NCBI GenBank assembly: GCA_947489325.1
Contig: CANLDA010000003.1
Location: 172,663 to 236,662, forward strand
Direction: 5' to 3'
Source of the DNA: an uncultured Paracoccaceae bacterium
Lineage (GTDB): Bacteria; Pseudomonadota; Alphaproteobacteria; Rhodobacterales; Rhodobacteraceae
DNA length: 64,000 bases
Positions 37,032-45,159 of this stretch are shown here, in pieces. The position numbers were made by a program, and so were the translations under genes. The notes beneath the pieces were generated by a model. It had not been told where the DNA came from and did no database searches. It saw only the letters and a list, made by a program, of their open reading frames with translations. Position 1 is the stretch's first letter; every line of letters starts with the position of its first letter.

Positions 37032-37375
37032 ACCGCCTCCATTTCAAAGGATACGATCACAGCCGCATTGGCGATTACGGTTTTGCCGACAGCATGCGGT
37101 TTCTCAATATCCAAACCGCCCTGCACCACGGTGATGGTTGGTTGCCCATAAGGAAAGATCTTCTCTAGTGCGGCGACATCCACTTTAGCCGGCTGCTGCA
37201 CGCCAATCTCGGCATCAATGATCATCGCTTCTTTGGGGAAATCGAACAGTTCGGCCATATTGACCGAATTATGCCACAGCGCATCTTTCAGCGCGCGCAA
37301 CGCAGCCTCAGTATAATCTTCGCGCCGCAGGGACGTCCCCATACCAAATTCTACAAGTACCCGCGTTTTTGTCAT
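37028..37375 (-). CDS. Lin0512-family protein, first tandem copy
   Basis: 115 residues, small and soluble, with an alternating beta/alpha pattern: VLVEFGMGTSLRREDYTEAA, LKDALWHNSVNM, IDAEIGVQQPAKVDVAAL and VVQGGLDIEKPHAVGKTVIANAAV. AAGGA lies seven bases before the ATG. It is first in a two-gene leftward unit and overlaps its paralogue by four bases. Its function is unknown; ring-forming small proteins of this kind sometimes serve as accessory or binding proteins. Confidence 0.75.
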   Translation of the reverse strand: MTKTRVLVEFGMGTSLRREDYTEAALRALKDALWHNSVNMAELFDFPKEAMIIDAEIGVQQPAKVDVAALEKIFPYGQPTITVVQGGLDIEKPHAVGKTVIANAAVIVSFEMEAV

Positions 37376-37760
37376 GTCTGATCCTTCTTTACTAATTCAT
37401 CAATGACGCAAGTTCCCTCTCATGGAAAGAGACAGCCGCCCTTGACGATAAGTCCAGCACAGACCTAACTTTCAGCCATGCCAGCCCCTGATACACTGCG
37501 TCTCAATACACCAATGTGAAACGTCAGATGAGTTTGACCTTTCCGTCTGGATATTGACCCAAATGGCCTATCAGGCGAAAATAGTCCTTCGTGCATCTTG
37601 CAGCGAATGGCGGGTCTGAGCCCACACCGGACCTGTTGATTTTGTGCTGCGTGCGCTCGCAGCGTGGAAATTGCTGCGGCAGAGTAAATTTCTACACCGC
37701 TGCGCGACGAGAAAACCGGTCATTCATACGCATCACAGCAAAGTTGAGATCATCAAAGGC
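37376..37760. other. 385-base intergenic region with no convincing gene
   Basis: This stretch lies between the Lin0512 genes and the end of the LysR gene. It should contain the leftward Lin0512 promoter near 37400-37470. Bases around 37600-37720 are GC-rich (gcgggtctgagcccacacc; gctgcgtgcgctcgcagcg) and contain short inverted repeats. Open frames here show no family resemblance. They look like decayed sequence, possibly a dispersed element. Confidence 0.5.
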
Positions 37761-38663
37761 CTACGAGGCAAACCAATCACCAAGAGCAGCGGCGACTTGT
37801 CGAACCGGGTTTCCTTCCGGTTCATCGCAGCGAAATTCGCAATTCCAGTCCACCAAAATGGGTTTGGGTGCAAGCGCGATGGCCTTTATCCGGCCAGCAG
37901 CGACATGGGGTTCAACGGCCCATTGTGCGAGAATGCTGGTGCCTTGATTGGCGGCGACAAGCTCGATGATGGCTTCGGGCAGTTCGACCGAGGCAGTCCA
38001 AACGGGATAGCGTCGTTCCGGGCGAAAAAGGCGGGCGAATTCCTGATCAGGCTCAGGCGTCTTGGTGAAGGTGATGAATTTTTGCCCTTCAATATCTGTC
38101 GCGGAAACCGCGGTTGCGGCCGCCAATGGATGTTCCGGCGCGCAAATGAAAACCAGTGGATCTTGAAAAAGCGGCAGTTGCTCAGTCGCAGTGTGGGACA
38201 CACCACCGGTTGTGATGGCAAGATCAATGTGCCGGTCCAAAAGGGAGCCGACCATATCGCGGCGGTTTCCCGCCATAATCTGAATGTCGATGCTCGGATA
38301 TTCAGATCGAAATTTCGACAGAAAATCAGGGAACCAGTGGTAGGTGCTGTAGTTTTCGACGGCGATGCGCACAACGTGATCAATGCCCGCATTCATCCGG
38401 CGAACCTCGTCTTCGATCAGGTACATTTCGCCCAGAAATTTTTCACTGAAATTGGCGAGGTATTCAGCAGCGGCCGTCATCCGCAGGCGTTTGTGCATCC
38501 GCTCAAACAGCGGCACGCCAAGACGGCGCTCGGCCTCTTTGATGCGGTGCGACAGGGCGGAGGGGGTCAGCCCCAGTTCATCTGCCGCATCGACAACCCG
38601 TCCTGTGCGGCCAATGGCGCGGATCATTTGCAAATGGCGGATATCAAGGCGCGGGCTGTCCAT
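37761..38663 (-). CDS. LysR-family regulator, MetR-like
   Basis: 300 residues. The N-terminal winged helix (LQMIRAIGRTGRVVDAADELGLTPSALSHRIKEAERRLG, in pieces) resembles MetR more than typical LysR proteins (Ser-Ala-Leu-Ser-His in the recognition helix). The effector domain follows (VRIAVENYSTYHWFPDFL; ANQGTSILAQWAVEPHV). It is divergent from the class III aminotransferase gene, across 107 bases holding a perfect TGAA-N5-TTCA palindrome. It is the probable activator of the catabolic cluster; the effector is unknown. Confidence 0.88.
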   Translation of the reverse strand: MDSPRLDIRHLQMIRAIGRTGRVVDAADELGLTPSALSHRIKEAERRLGVPLFERMHKRLRMTAAAEYLANFSEKFLGEMYLIEDEVRRMNAGIDHVVRIAVENYSTYHWFPDFLSKFRSEYPSIDIQIMAGNRRDMVGSLLDRHIDLAITTGGVSHTATEQLPLFQDPLVFICAPEHPLAAATAVSATDIEGQKFITFTKTPEPDQEFARLFRPERRYPVWTASVELPEAIIELVAANQGTSILAQWAVEPHVAAGRIKAIALAPKPILVDWNCEFRCDEPEGNPVRQVAAALGDWFAS

Positions 38664-38677
38664 CGGCTGTTTTCACC

Positions 38678-38690
38678 TGAAAGAAATTCA
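38678..38690. promoter_or_regulatory. MetR-type operator (TGAA-N5-TTCA)
   Basis: TGAAAGAAATTCA at 38678-38690 fits the MetR consensus TGAA-NN(A/T)NN-TTCA completely. It lies 15 bases upstream of the regulator start and about 80 bases upstream of the aminotransferase start, a normal site for a LysR-family protein controlling a divergent pair. Confidence 0.5.
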
Positions 38691-38770
38691 TCAAGACCTA
38701 CGTTAAACGAAATTGCTGTTCAGTAAAGGATCGCGGAGACTGCGCGTAACAGGAAATGGAGACCCCGACC

Positions 38771-40159
38771 ATGAACGAGCATGTTGACGTCAATTCACCC
38801 CGCACCGCAGATCGTTTGCACCATGTCCATGGACAAACAAATGCCCGCCTGCATGCCGACGAGGGGCCCACGGCCATGGCGGTGCGCGGGCACGGGGTGC
38901 GCATTGAAACCGATGATGGGCAAAGCATCATTGACGGGTTTTCCGGCCTTGGGTGCGTGTCGCTTGGGTATCACAATGACCGTTTGGCGCAGGCCGCGAT
39001 GGCGCAGATGCAGGAGTTGCCTTTTGCGCCGACGTTTTATGGCCGCTCGCATCCCAAGGTGGCCGAGCTTGCGGGCGTTTTGACCAGCAAAGCGGCGGTG
39101 CCGTTCGAAAAGGCGATGTTCCAGTGTTCAGGGTCCGAGGCGAACGATGCGATGATCAAATTTATCTGGGCGCGCAACATCGCCCTGGGGCAGCCACAGC
39201 GGCGCAAGATGATCTCGCGCTGGCGCGGATACTACGGCAACACCGTCGCGTCGGTGGCGCTGTCCGGCCAGCCGCATATGCACGCAGGCTTTGGCTTGCC
39301 GATGGATGATTTCCTGAAACTCTCGACGCCCAACTACTATCTAAATGCGGAGGATGGCGAGAGCGAAGAAGAATTCTCGGCCCGCTTGGGGGCGGAGTTT
39401 GAACAGACCGTGCTGGAGGCCGGGCCTGATACGATTGCGGCCTTTTTTGCCGAACCGATGCAGTCGGGCGGCGGCGCGATCCATCCGCCCACAGGCTATT
39501 GGGAGGCGATGCAGACCGTCATCCGCAAGTACGACATTCATTTCCACGTGGATGAAACCGTCTGTGGCTTTGGCCGCACCGGGCATTATTGGGGCGCTCA
39601 AGCGTTTGATCTGACACCGGACAGTACGACCTGCGCCAAGGCCTTGACGGCCGCGTTCTTTCCAATGTCAGCGATCATGTTCCGGCAGGAGTTTTTCGAC
39701 GATCTGATGCAAACCTCGGATGCGGCGGGCGTTTTGGGCCATGGATTCACCTATGCGGGCCATCCGGTCGGGGCGGCTGTCGCGCTTGAGGCGATCAAGG
39801 TCTACGACGACATTGATTTGATTGGGCATGTGCGCCGGGTCTCTGTGCCATTTTTGGCAGGGTGCGAGGCATTGATGGACCACCCGTTGGTGGGGGATGT
39901 TCGCGGCATTGGCTTGTTCTGCGGCATTCAGCTGGTGCAGGATAAAACCACGCGGGCGCTGTGGGATCCGGCCCTAAAAGTCGGGACGATGGTGCAGGAC
40001 CGCGCCCATGCACGGGGTCTGTATCTGCGCTCGATCCCGCCGGATCGCATCAGTTTCATGCCGCCGCTGATCATCAACGAGGATGAAATCGCTGAGGCGA
40101 CGGCAATCTTGAAGGCAGCACTGGATGACGTTTGGGCCGAGGTGAAGGGGCGCGTTTGA
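38771..40159 (+). CDS. Class III (omega) aminotransferase
   Basis: 462 residues, a PLP-dependent fold-type I enzyme. Features are FSGLGCVSLGYHNDRLAQA, CSGSEANDAMIKFIW, the cofactor Asp in FHVDETVCGFGRTG, the Schiff-base Lys290 in TTCAKALTAAFFPMSA, and GHGFTYAGHPVGAAVALEAI. Family members move an amino group from beta-alanine, taurine, polyamines or similar omega-amines. The substrate here is unknown. ATG 38771 was preferred over 38756, since GGAG lies nine bases before it. It is divergent from the LysR gene and convergent with the next. Confidence 0.88.
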   Translation: MNEHVDVNSPRTADRLHHVHGQTNARLHADEGPTAMAVRGHGVRIETDDGQSIIDGFSGLGCVSLGYHNDRLAQAAMAQMQELPFAPTFYGRSHPKVAELAGVLTSKAAVPFEKAMFQCSGSEANDAMIKFIWARNIALGQPQRRKMISRWRGYYGNTVASVALSGQPHMHAGFGLPMDDFLKLSTPNYYLNAEDGESEEEFSARLGAEFEQTVLEAGPDTIAAFFAEPMQSGGGAIHPPTGYWEAMQTVIRKYDIHFHVDETVCGFGRTGHYWGAQAFDLTPDSTTCAKALTAAFFPMSAIMFRQEFFDDLMQTSDAAGVLGHGFTYAGHPVGAAVALEAIKVYDDIDLIGHVRRVSVPFLAGCEALMDHPLVGDVRGIGLFCGIQLVQDKTTRALWDPALKVGTMVQDRAHARGLYLRSIPPDRISFMPPLIINEDEIAEATAILKAALDDVWAEVKGRV

Positions 40160-40168
40160 TCCGCGCCC
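40148..40168. terminator. Hairpin at the convergent end of the aminotransferase gene
   Basis: A 7-bp GC-rich stem (GGGCGCG at 40148-40154 with CGCGCCC at 40162-40168) spans the stop codon. A short T-containing tract (tatccattctcattt) follows. It sits between two convergent stops 22 bases apart, so it may serve both strands. Confidence 0.4.
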
Positions 40169-40181
40169 TATCCATTCTCAT

Positions 40182-42608
40182 TTATGATTTCAAAAGGAGG
40201 TTGTCGGGGTCATAGACATGTGGGCAATGACGTCGCGCGGCCTTGAGCGATCCTAGAACCCGCACATCACAAGTCGCGTCCATGTCTACAGTTCCGCGTT
40301 TAACATAGCCCAAGACGCAATGCTTGCCGGTGCGATAGCCGTGGCTGGTTGATGTGACATAGCCGACCCATTCACCGTCTTTGAGGATCGGATCAGAGGC
40401 CATCGGTTCGGCGCTGTCTTCGGTGATCTCCAGCCCGATCCAGTCCCACTCGGCCTCTTGATCCGCTTGCGCCTCGACGGCGCTGCGACCAATGAAATCG
40501 CCCTTGTTCATATTGGCAAAGCGGTTCAATCCGGCATCGAACAGGGTGTATTCCGTTCCAAAATCCGCGCCCCAGCCATGGTAGCCTTTTTCAATACGCA
40601 TCGTGTTCAAGGCGTAGGATCCGAACTGGCATCCGCCAACCTTGCGGACATTTGCCATGATCGCCTCGTATACCTGCACCAAGTGATCCGACGACAGGTG
40701 TAATTCCCAGCCAAGTTCGCCGACGTAAGACACGCGCATCGCGGTCACGGGGACGCCCGCAACTGTGATCTCTTGCACCGAAAGCCACGGCGCGTTTTGC
40801 GCAGACAGGTCTGCATCTGTCAGCGGGGCCAGAACGTCGCGCGATTTTGGACCCATGATCATCAGTGCCGCGTCATGGGCATAGCCACGGGTCAGGGTCA
40901 CGCCATCGGCGGGCAAGTGGGCTGACAACCAATCAAAATCGCGCAGGTCGGCAAGCGTCGGGCCGCACAGCAGGAACCGATCATCCGCCAGTCGGGCAAC
41001 CGTGGCCTCGGACCAAATCCGGCCCTTGGGTGTCAGCATGTAGCCGAGCCGCACGCGGCCCGTTTTGGGCATACCACCGCAAACCATCTTTGACAGGAAC
41101 GCCTCGGCACCCGGACCGCGTAGGTCGTATTTCGTGAACCCGCCGTGGTCCATGACGCCGACGCTGCTCGCAACTGCGCGGCATTCCCGCGCCACGGCGT
41201 CTTGCCAAGGTTCATGATGGAACGACAAGTCGGCGTCGCCGTTGTCTTTCACTGAATCCGTTTGGAACCAAAACGCCCGCTCCCATCCGGCGATCTGGCC
41301 CATCACCGCGCCTTGGTCGACCAGCGTGTCATATAGCGGGGTTTGCTGCACAGGGCGACCGCGTTGCATGTTTCTGTGCGGATAGGGAATCGCATATTGC
41401 AGGTCGTAATGTTGCGAGGCGCGGCGGTTGGCATAATCCAACGTCGCCCAATCGCCAAAACGGCGCGGATCCCAGGCCGACAAGTCCCATTCGGTTTCGC
41501 CTTCGGTGATCCATTCGGCCATGGCTTTGCCGATCGCTGCCGAATGGGTGATCCCGACTTGCACGCCCGTTGCGTGATAAAAATTCGGCGCGCCCGCGGC
41601 GGGGCCAACCAAGGGCATGGCGTCCGGTGCATAGGCGATGGGGCCATTGACGAACCGTTGCGCGCCCGCCTCGCCCAGCAAAGGCACATGGGTCATGGTG
41701 GCTTCTAGCACATCAAGGATGTCTTCAACGCTATCTGGGAACAATTGGTGGGCAAAATCATCCGGTGGGCCGTCTTTTTCCCACGCGGGGCGGCCATCAT
41801 GTGCGTAGGACCCGACCAGAAACGCGTTGCGTTCGCGGCGCAGGTAGAACCGGATGTCGGGGTCACGCACGAGGGGGAACTGGTCGGGGTGGTCTTCGAG
41901 CGCCTTCAGCGGTTCGGTTACAAGGTATTGGTGTTCGAGCGTGATCACGGGTGCCTTGAGCCCGGCCATTTCAGCGATTTTCGCGCCGTAAAACCCGCCC
42001 GCGTTGATTACGATTTCCGCTTTGACGGTGCCTTTGGCGCAGGTGATCTCCCACTCACCCATGAGCAGGCGTTTGATGGCGGATACGGGAGCAAACCGCT
42101 CAACCTGTGCGCCCAGATCGCGCGCGCCTTTGGCCAGCGCTAGGGTCAATTGGGACGGATCAATGTCGCCCTCGTAAGGGTCGAGAATACCGCCTAAAAC
42201 CGTGTCGTCGGGGTGCCAGAACGGGTGCATCTCGTCCATCTCAGACGGGCTGAGCATCCGCAGATCGAACCCCGCGCTTTCCGACACGCCACATAGATGG
42301 CGGAATAAATCCATCCGTTCGGCCGTATGCGCAGGCCAGAAGGCTGAGGTATGACGATAGGTGATTGCACTGTCGACTTTTTCAGCAAGGTCCTTGTAGA
42401 CCTGCCAGCCGTAGTTGCCCGCGCGCATGCCCAGCCACGAGGTCGCATAGGTCGGGATGTTGCCCGCCGCGTGCCAGGTCGAACCGGATGTCAACTCATC
42501 ACGTTCCAACAAGAGCGTGTCAGTCACGCCGGCCAATGCGAGGTGATAGAGGATCGAGGTTCCGACGGCGCCACCGCCAATAACCACAACTTTGCAGGTG
42601 TTTTTCAT
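40182..42608 (-). CDS. Dimethylglycine/sarcosine dehydrogenase-like flavoprotein with GcvT domain
   Basis: 808 residues in two parts. The N-terminal DAO-type FAD domain (residues 1 to about 390) starts with VVVIGGGAVGTS and has the SGSTWHAAG motif, whose His46 aligns with the covalent-FAD His of dimethylglycine dehydrogenase. The C-terminal part is a GcvT-like, folate-binding domain (FTKYDLRGPGAEAFLSKM; MRVSYVGELGWELH; YVTSTSHGYRTGKHCVLGYV). Such enzymes oxidise N-methyl groups and pass the one-carbon unit to tetrahydrofolate. ATG 42608 was chosen because it starts four bases after the preceding stop; ATG 42641 would overlap it. Confidence 0.87.
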   Translation of the reverse strand: MKNTCKVVVIGGGAVGTSILYHLALAGVTDTLLLERDELTSGSTWHAAGNIPTYATSWLGMRAGNYGWQVYKDLAEKVDSAITYRHTSAFWPAHTAERMDLFRHLCGVSESAGFDLRMLSPSEMDEMHPFWHPDDTVLGGILDPYEGDIDPSQLTLALAKGARDLGAQVERFAPVSAIKRLLMGEWEITCAKGTVKAEIVINAGGFYGAKIAEMAGLKAPVITLEHQYLVTEPLKALEDHPDQFPLVRDPDIRFYLRRERNAFLVGSYAHDGRPAWEKDGPPDDFAHQLFPDSVEDILDVLEATMTHVPLLGEAGAQRFVNGPIAYAPDAMPLVGPAAGAPNFYHATGVQVGITHSAAIGKAMAEWITEGETEWDLSAWDPRRFGDWATLDYANRRASQHYDLQYAIPYPHRNMQRGRPVQQTPLYDTLVDQGAVMGQIAGWERAFWFQTDSVKDNGDADLSFHHEPWQDAVARECRAVASSVGVMDHGGFTKYDLRGPGAEAFLSKMVCGGMPKTGRVRLGYMLTPKGRIWSEATVARLADDRFLLCGPTLADLRDFDWLSAHLPADGVTLTRGYAHDAALMIMGPKSRDVLAPLTDADLSAQNAPWLSVQEITVAGVPVTAMRVSYVGELGWELHLSSDHLVQVYEAIMANVRKVGGCQFGSYALNTMRIEKGYHGWGADFGTEYTLFDAGLNRFANMNKGDFIGRSAVEAQADQEAEWDWIGLEITEDSAEPMASDPILKDGEWVGYVTSTSHGYRTGKHCVLGYVKRGTVDMDATCDVRVLGSLKAARRHCPHVYDPDNLLLKS

Positions 42609-42612
42609 GGGC

Positions 42613-44109
42613 TCAGGGTCCTTCGGGCAAACGGATGTCAAAGGCGGCGCGTATGGCGGCTTCGCGATCTTTGGGCAAATGGGTGGAGCGCTGGGTCAGC
42701 AGGTCAGCGGTACGCTCAACGGCCACGTCCCAGATGGTGCGCGCGCCTGCGTCCTTCCAATCCGCGATGCTTTGGCGGTTGCCAAGGCTTGGGTAGGTGT
42801 ATTCGGTCTTCATCAGTTCCAGTGTCTGAGCCTCGCCCAGATAGTGGCCCTCGCCTGTGGCCACAGCTTCGATCCGGTCCAGATCAATCGCGGTGTCCGT
42901 CATCTCGACCCCGCGCACGGACCGCAGGATCGCGCCGCACATATCATCGTCAATCACCAAAGCCTCGGGTGAGGCGGCCATGATAGAGCCCAGCATGCCA
43001 ACAGACAGGTTGATCATGTCTGCGCCCGCCTGGGCGGCCAATGCGACGGTATAGCCTTTTTCATAGCCCGCCTGTGCATCGGGTGTTTTGGCGTCTGTTA
43101 TGCCCGCCGAGGCGGTGGAGGGCAGGCCCAGATGCAGCAAAAGTTGCGCCGCGGCAGCAGCGGCAACAGCGGCCTCGCCAGAACCGCCGGTCATGGCACC
43201 CGTGCGCAGATCTGAGATGAACGGCATGAACGCAAAGATGCAGGGATAGCCGGGCTCAAGCGTGTCGACCACCATGAGACCCGCCAGCGTTTCGGCCAAC
43301 CCTTGGGCCAGCGCGCCTGCAAGTGTGACCGGGCTCGTCGCACCGGCCTGCGCGGCGGTGCAAATCTGCAACGGCATCCGGTGCGCCATGGCGCGCTGCA
43401 TGATCTCCAACCCTTCGGCGGCATAGCGCAGCGGAGACACCACATGCACGATCACCCCAAAACAAAACGGCTGCTTGCGAAAGCCGCTCTCACGGCCCAA
43501 GGCCATGTCAAACATCGACACCACCGGGTCCAGATGGGCGGCGCTGTCAAAGCTGATGCCGATGGGTTTTGCGCAGGCCTTCAGGCAGGTAAAGCCGGTG
43601 TTCATATCCAGCAAAAACGGCGCGTCCATATCGCGCGCGATCACCGGGCGCAGGCCGTAGTGGATGTTTGGCAAAGCCCCAACGAGCCGCATCAGATCGT
43701 ACAAGTCGACCAATTGAGCGCCCCGAAAAGCACCGGTTGCACTGTCCAGTATTTCTGTCGCGGCACCACCCGTGCCGATATGCACATGCCCGCCGCCAAT
43801 GGTCAGGCCTTTGTCTTCGACAAACCCCGGCAGGGACACGCGCCCTGCCGCGCGCGCGATTGCTGTTTCGACCATGGTTTTGGGAAAACAAACCCGCCCG
43901 TCGTCACGGCGGGTGGCGCCCGCAGCGACCATCTGTGCGGCAAGCGCATCGGGGCATTCAGCGATGCCGGTTCGTGCCAGTATGTCCAGCGCGGCGGTTA
44001 TGATCCGCTCAACGCCCGCAGGGTCCAACGGCGCAAAACGCCCCCCCCTTGGGGCAGGCGTGGCAAGCGGCGCGCGGGCACCGGAAATCGCTCTGGAACG
44101 TCTCACCAT
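42613..44109 (-). CDS. MttB-superfamily methyltransferase without pyrrolysine
   Basis: 498 residues of the trimethylamine-methyltransferase (MttB) superfamily: TGIAECPDALAAQMVAAGA, VHIGTGGAATEILD, the GPR-like LRPVIARDMDAPFLLDMNTG, ASAGITDAKTPDAQAGYEKG and the C-terminal GEAQTLELMKTEYTYPSLGNR. There is no in-frame TAG, so it is a non-pyrrolysine member, like the glycine-betaine methyltransferase MtgB. These enzymes demethylate quaternary amines to a corrinoid protein. No corrinoid-protein gene is near. It is in one operon with the flavoprotein and diverges from the dehydrogenase at 44272. Confidence 0.88.
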   Translation of the reverse strand: MVRRSRAISGARAPLATPAPRGGRFAPLDPAGVERIITAALDILARTGIAECPDALAAQMVAAGATRRDDGRVCFPKTMVETAIARAAGRVSLPGFVEDKGLTIGGGHVHIGTGGAATEILDSATGAFRGAQLVDLYDLMRLVGALPNIHYGLRPVIARDMDAPFLLDMNTGFTCLKACAKPIGISFDSAAHLDPVVSMFDMALGRESGFRKQPFCFGVIVHVVSPLRYAAEGLEIMQRAMAHRMPLQICTAAQAGATSPVTLAGALAQGLAETLAGLMVVDTLEPGYPCIFAFMPFISDLRTGAMTGGSGEAAVAAAAAAQLLLHLGLPSTASAGITDAKTPDAQAGYEKGYTVALAAQAGADMINLSVGMLGSIMAASPEALVIDDDMCGAILRSVRGVEMTDTAIDLDRIEAVATGEGHYLGEAQTLELMKTEYTYPSLGNRQSIADWKDAGARTIWDVAVERTADLLTQRSTHLPKDREAAIRAAFDIRLPEGP

Positions 44110-44187
44110 TTTGACTGGCCTCTTTCACATCACGCCAAGGATCACCGATGGGCCTACAAACACAATTCGAAAATTCGCGGCAAGAAA

Positions 44188-44200
44188 TGAGAATTTTTCA
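44188..44200. promoter_or_regulatory. Second MetR-like operator in the island
   Basis: TGAGAATTTTTCA at 44188-44200 matches TGAA-N5-TTCA at seven of eight fixed bases, with T at the centre. It lies in the 162-base gap between the divergent MttB-like and dehydrogenase genes. It suggests that the LysR protein also controls this promoter pair. Confidence 0.4.
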
Positions 44201-44271
44201 CTCAAACACTGCTTTTTCAGTAGCTGCATTTGCGCGCAAGCGTGCAAAGATCGTCCGTAAGGAGATCACCA

Positions 44272-45156
44272 ATGACAAGAATTGGATTTATTGGTTTGGG
44301 CACTATGGGCGACCCGATGGCGTACGTGCTGCGTGATGCAGGGTTTGACGTCATCGGCATGGATGTCAGTGCGGACATGCGGGCGGGCTTTGGCGGGGCT
44401 GTCGCGCCATCTGCGGACGCGGTGGCGCAAGCGGATGTCATCGTGACAATGCTGCCCGAGGGCAAACATGTGGCCGAGGTGCATGACGCGCTGGTGCGCA
44501 AGGCGGCTAAATCTGACGCGCTGCTGATCGACTGCTCAACGATTGACGTGGACACAGCGCGCGACCTTGCAATGCGGGCCGAGGCCCAAGGCTTAGCGAT
44601 GCTAGACGCGCCGGTTTCTGGCGGACCGGCGGGTGCTGCGGACGGCGCGCTCAGCTTTATGGTGGGGGGGTCCGACGACGCCTTTGAACGAGCGCAGCCT
44701 GTTTTTTCTGCGATGGGTAGTAAAATAACGCATTTTGGCGGTTCCGGATCGGGGCAAGCCGCAAAGGCCAGCCACAACATGATCTGCGGGATCACTGCGA
44801 TGGCCGTGATGGAAGGCTTTGCGCTGGCCGACGCCATGGGGCTGGACTTGGGGAAATTTTATACGCTGTGTGCTGGTGCTGCCGCGCAAAGCTGGACCCT
44901 GGAAAACCGCTGCCCGATCCCGGGTGTGGTGGCGGAGGCCCCCGCCTCGAATAATTTCGACCCGGGCTTTGCCGTGCGACTGATGGCCAAGGATTTGCGT
45001 TTGGCCCAAGCTGCCGCTGCATCTAGCGGACAACGCACGCCCTTTGGGGCCGAAGCGGCCAAAGCCTTTACCGCGTTCGCGGAAACCAGCGGCGACCGCG
45101 ATTTTTCGGCCTTTTATACCACACTCCGGGCGCTGCCCGGCCAATCACAGGATTAA
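44272..45156 (+). CDS. 3-Hydroxyisobutyrate dehydrogenase-like oxidoreductase
   Basis: 294 residues of the beta-hydroxyacid dehydrogenase family. It has the NAD(P) motif RIGFIGLGTMGDPMA, the substrate motif DAPVSGGPAGAADGALSFMVGG and the catalytic Lys165 in GSGQAAKASHNMI. It would oxidise or reduce a 2- or 3-hydroxyacid-type intermediate with NAD(P). ATG 44272 has AAGGAG six to eight bases upstream; an earlier ATG at 44230 gives an odd basic leader. It is first in a rightward operon of five genes. Confidence 0.9.
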   Translation: MTRIGFIGLGTMGDPMAYVLRDAGFDVIGMDVSADMRAGFGGAVAPSADAVAQADVIVTMLPEGKHVAEVHDALVRKAAKSDALLIDCSTIDVDTARDLAMRAEAQGLAMLDAPVSGGPAGAADGALSFMVGGSDDAFERAQPVFSAMGSKITHFGGSGSGQAAKASHNMICGITAMAVMEGFALADAMGLDLGKFYTLCAGAAAQSWTLENRCPIPGVVAEAPASNNFDPGFAVRLMAKDLRLAQAAAASSGQRTPFGAEAAKAFTAFAETSGDRDFSAFYTTLRALPGQSQD

Positions 45157-45159
45157 ATC

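Noticed and set aside
37591..38726. Plus-strand open frames opposite the LysR gene
   Set aside because: They are antisense shadows of a clear LysR-family protein and carry no recognisable domain.
42613..44109. Pyrrolysine-encoding TAG in the MttB-like gene
   Set aside because: The frame is uninterrupted by TAG over its 498 codons, and no pyl genes are in the window.
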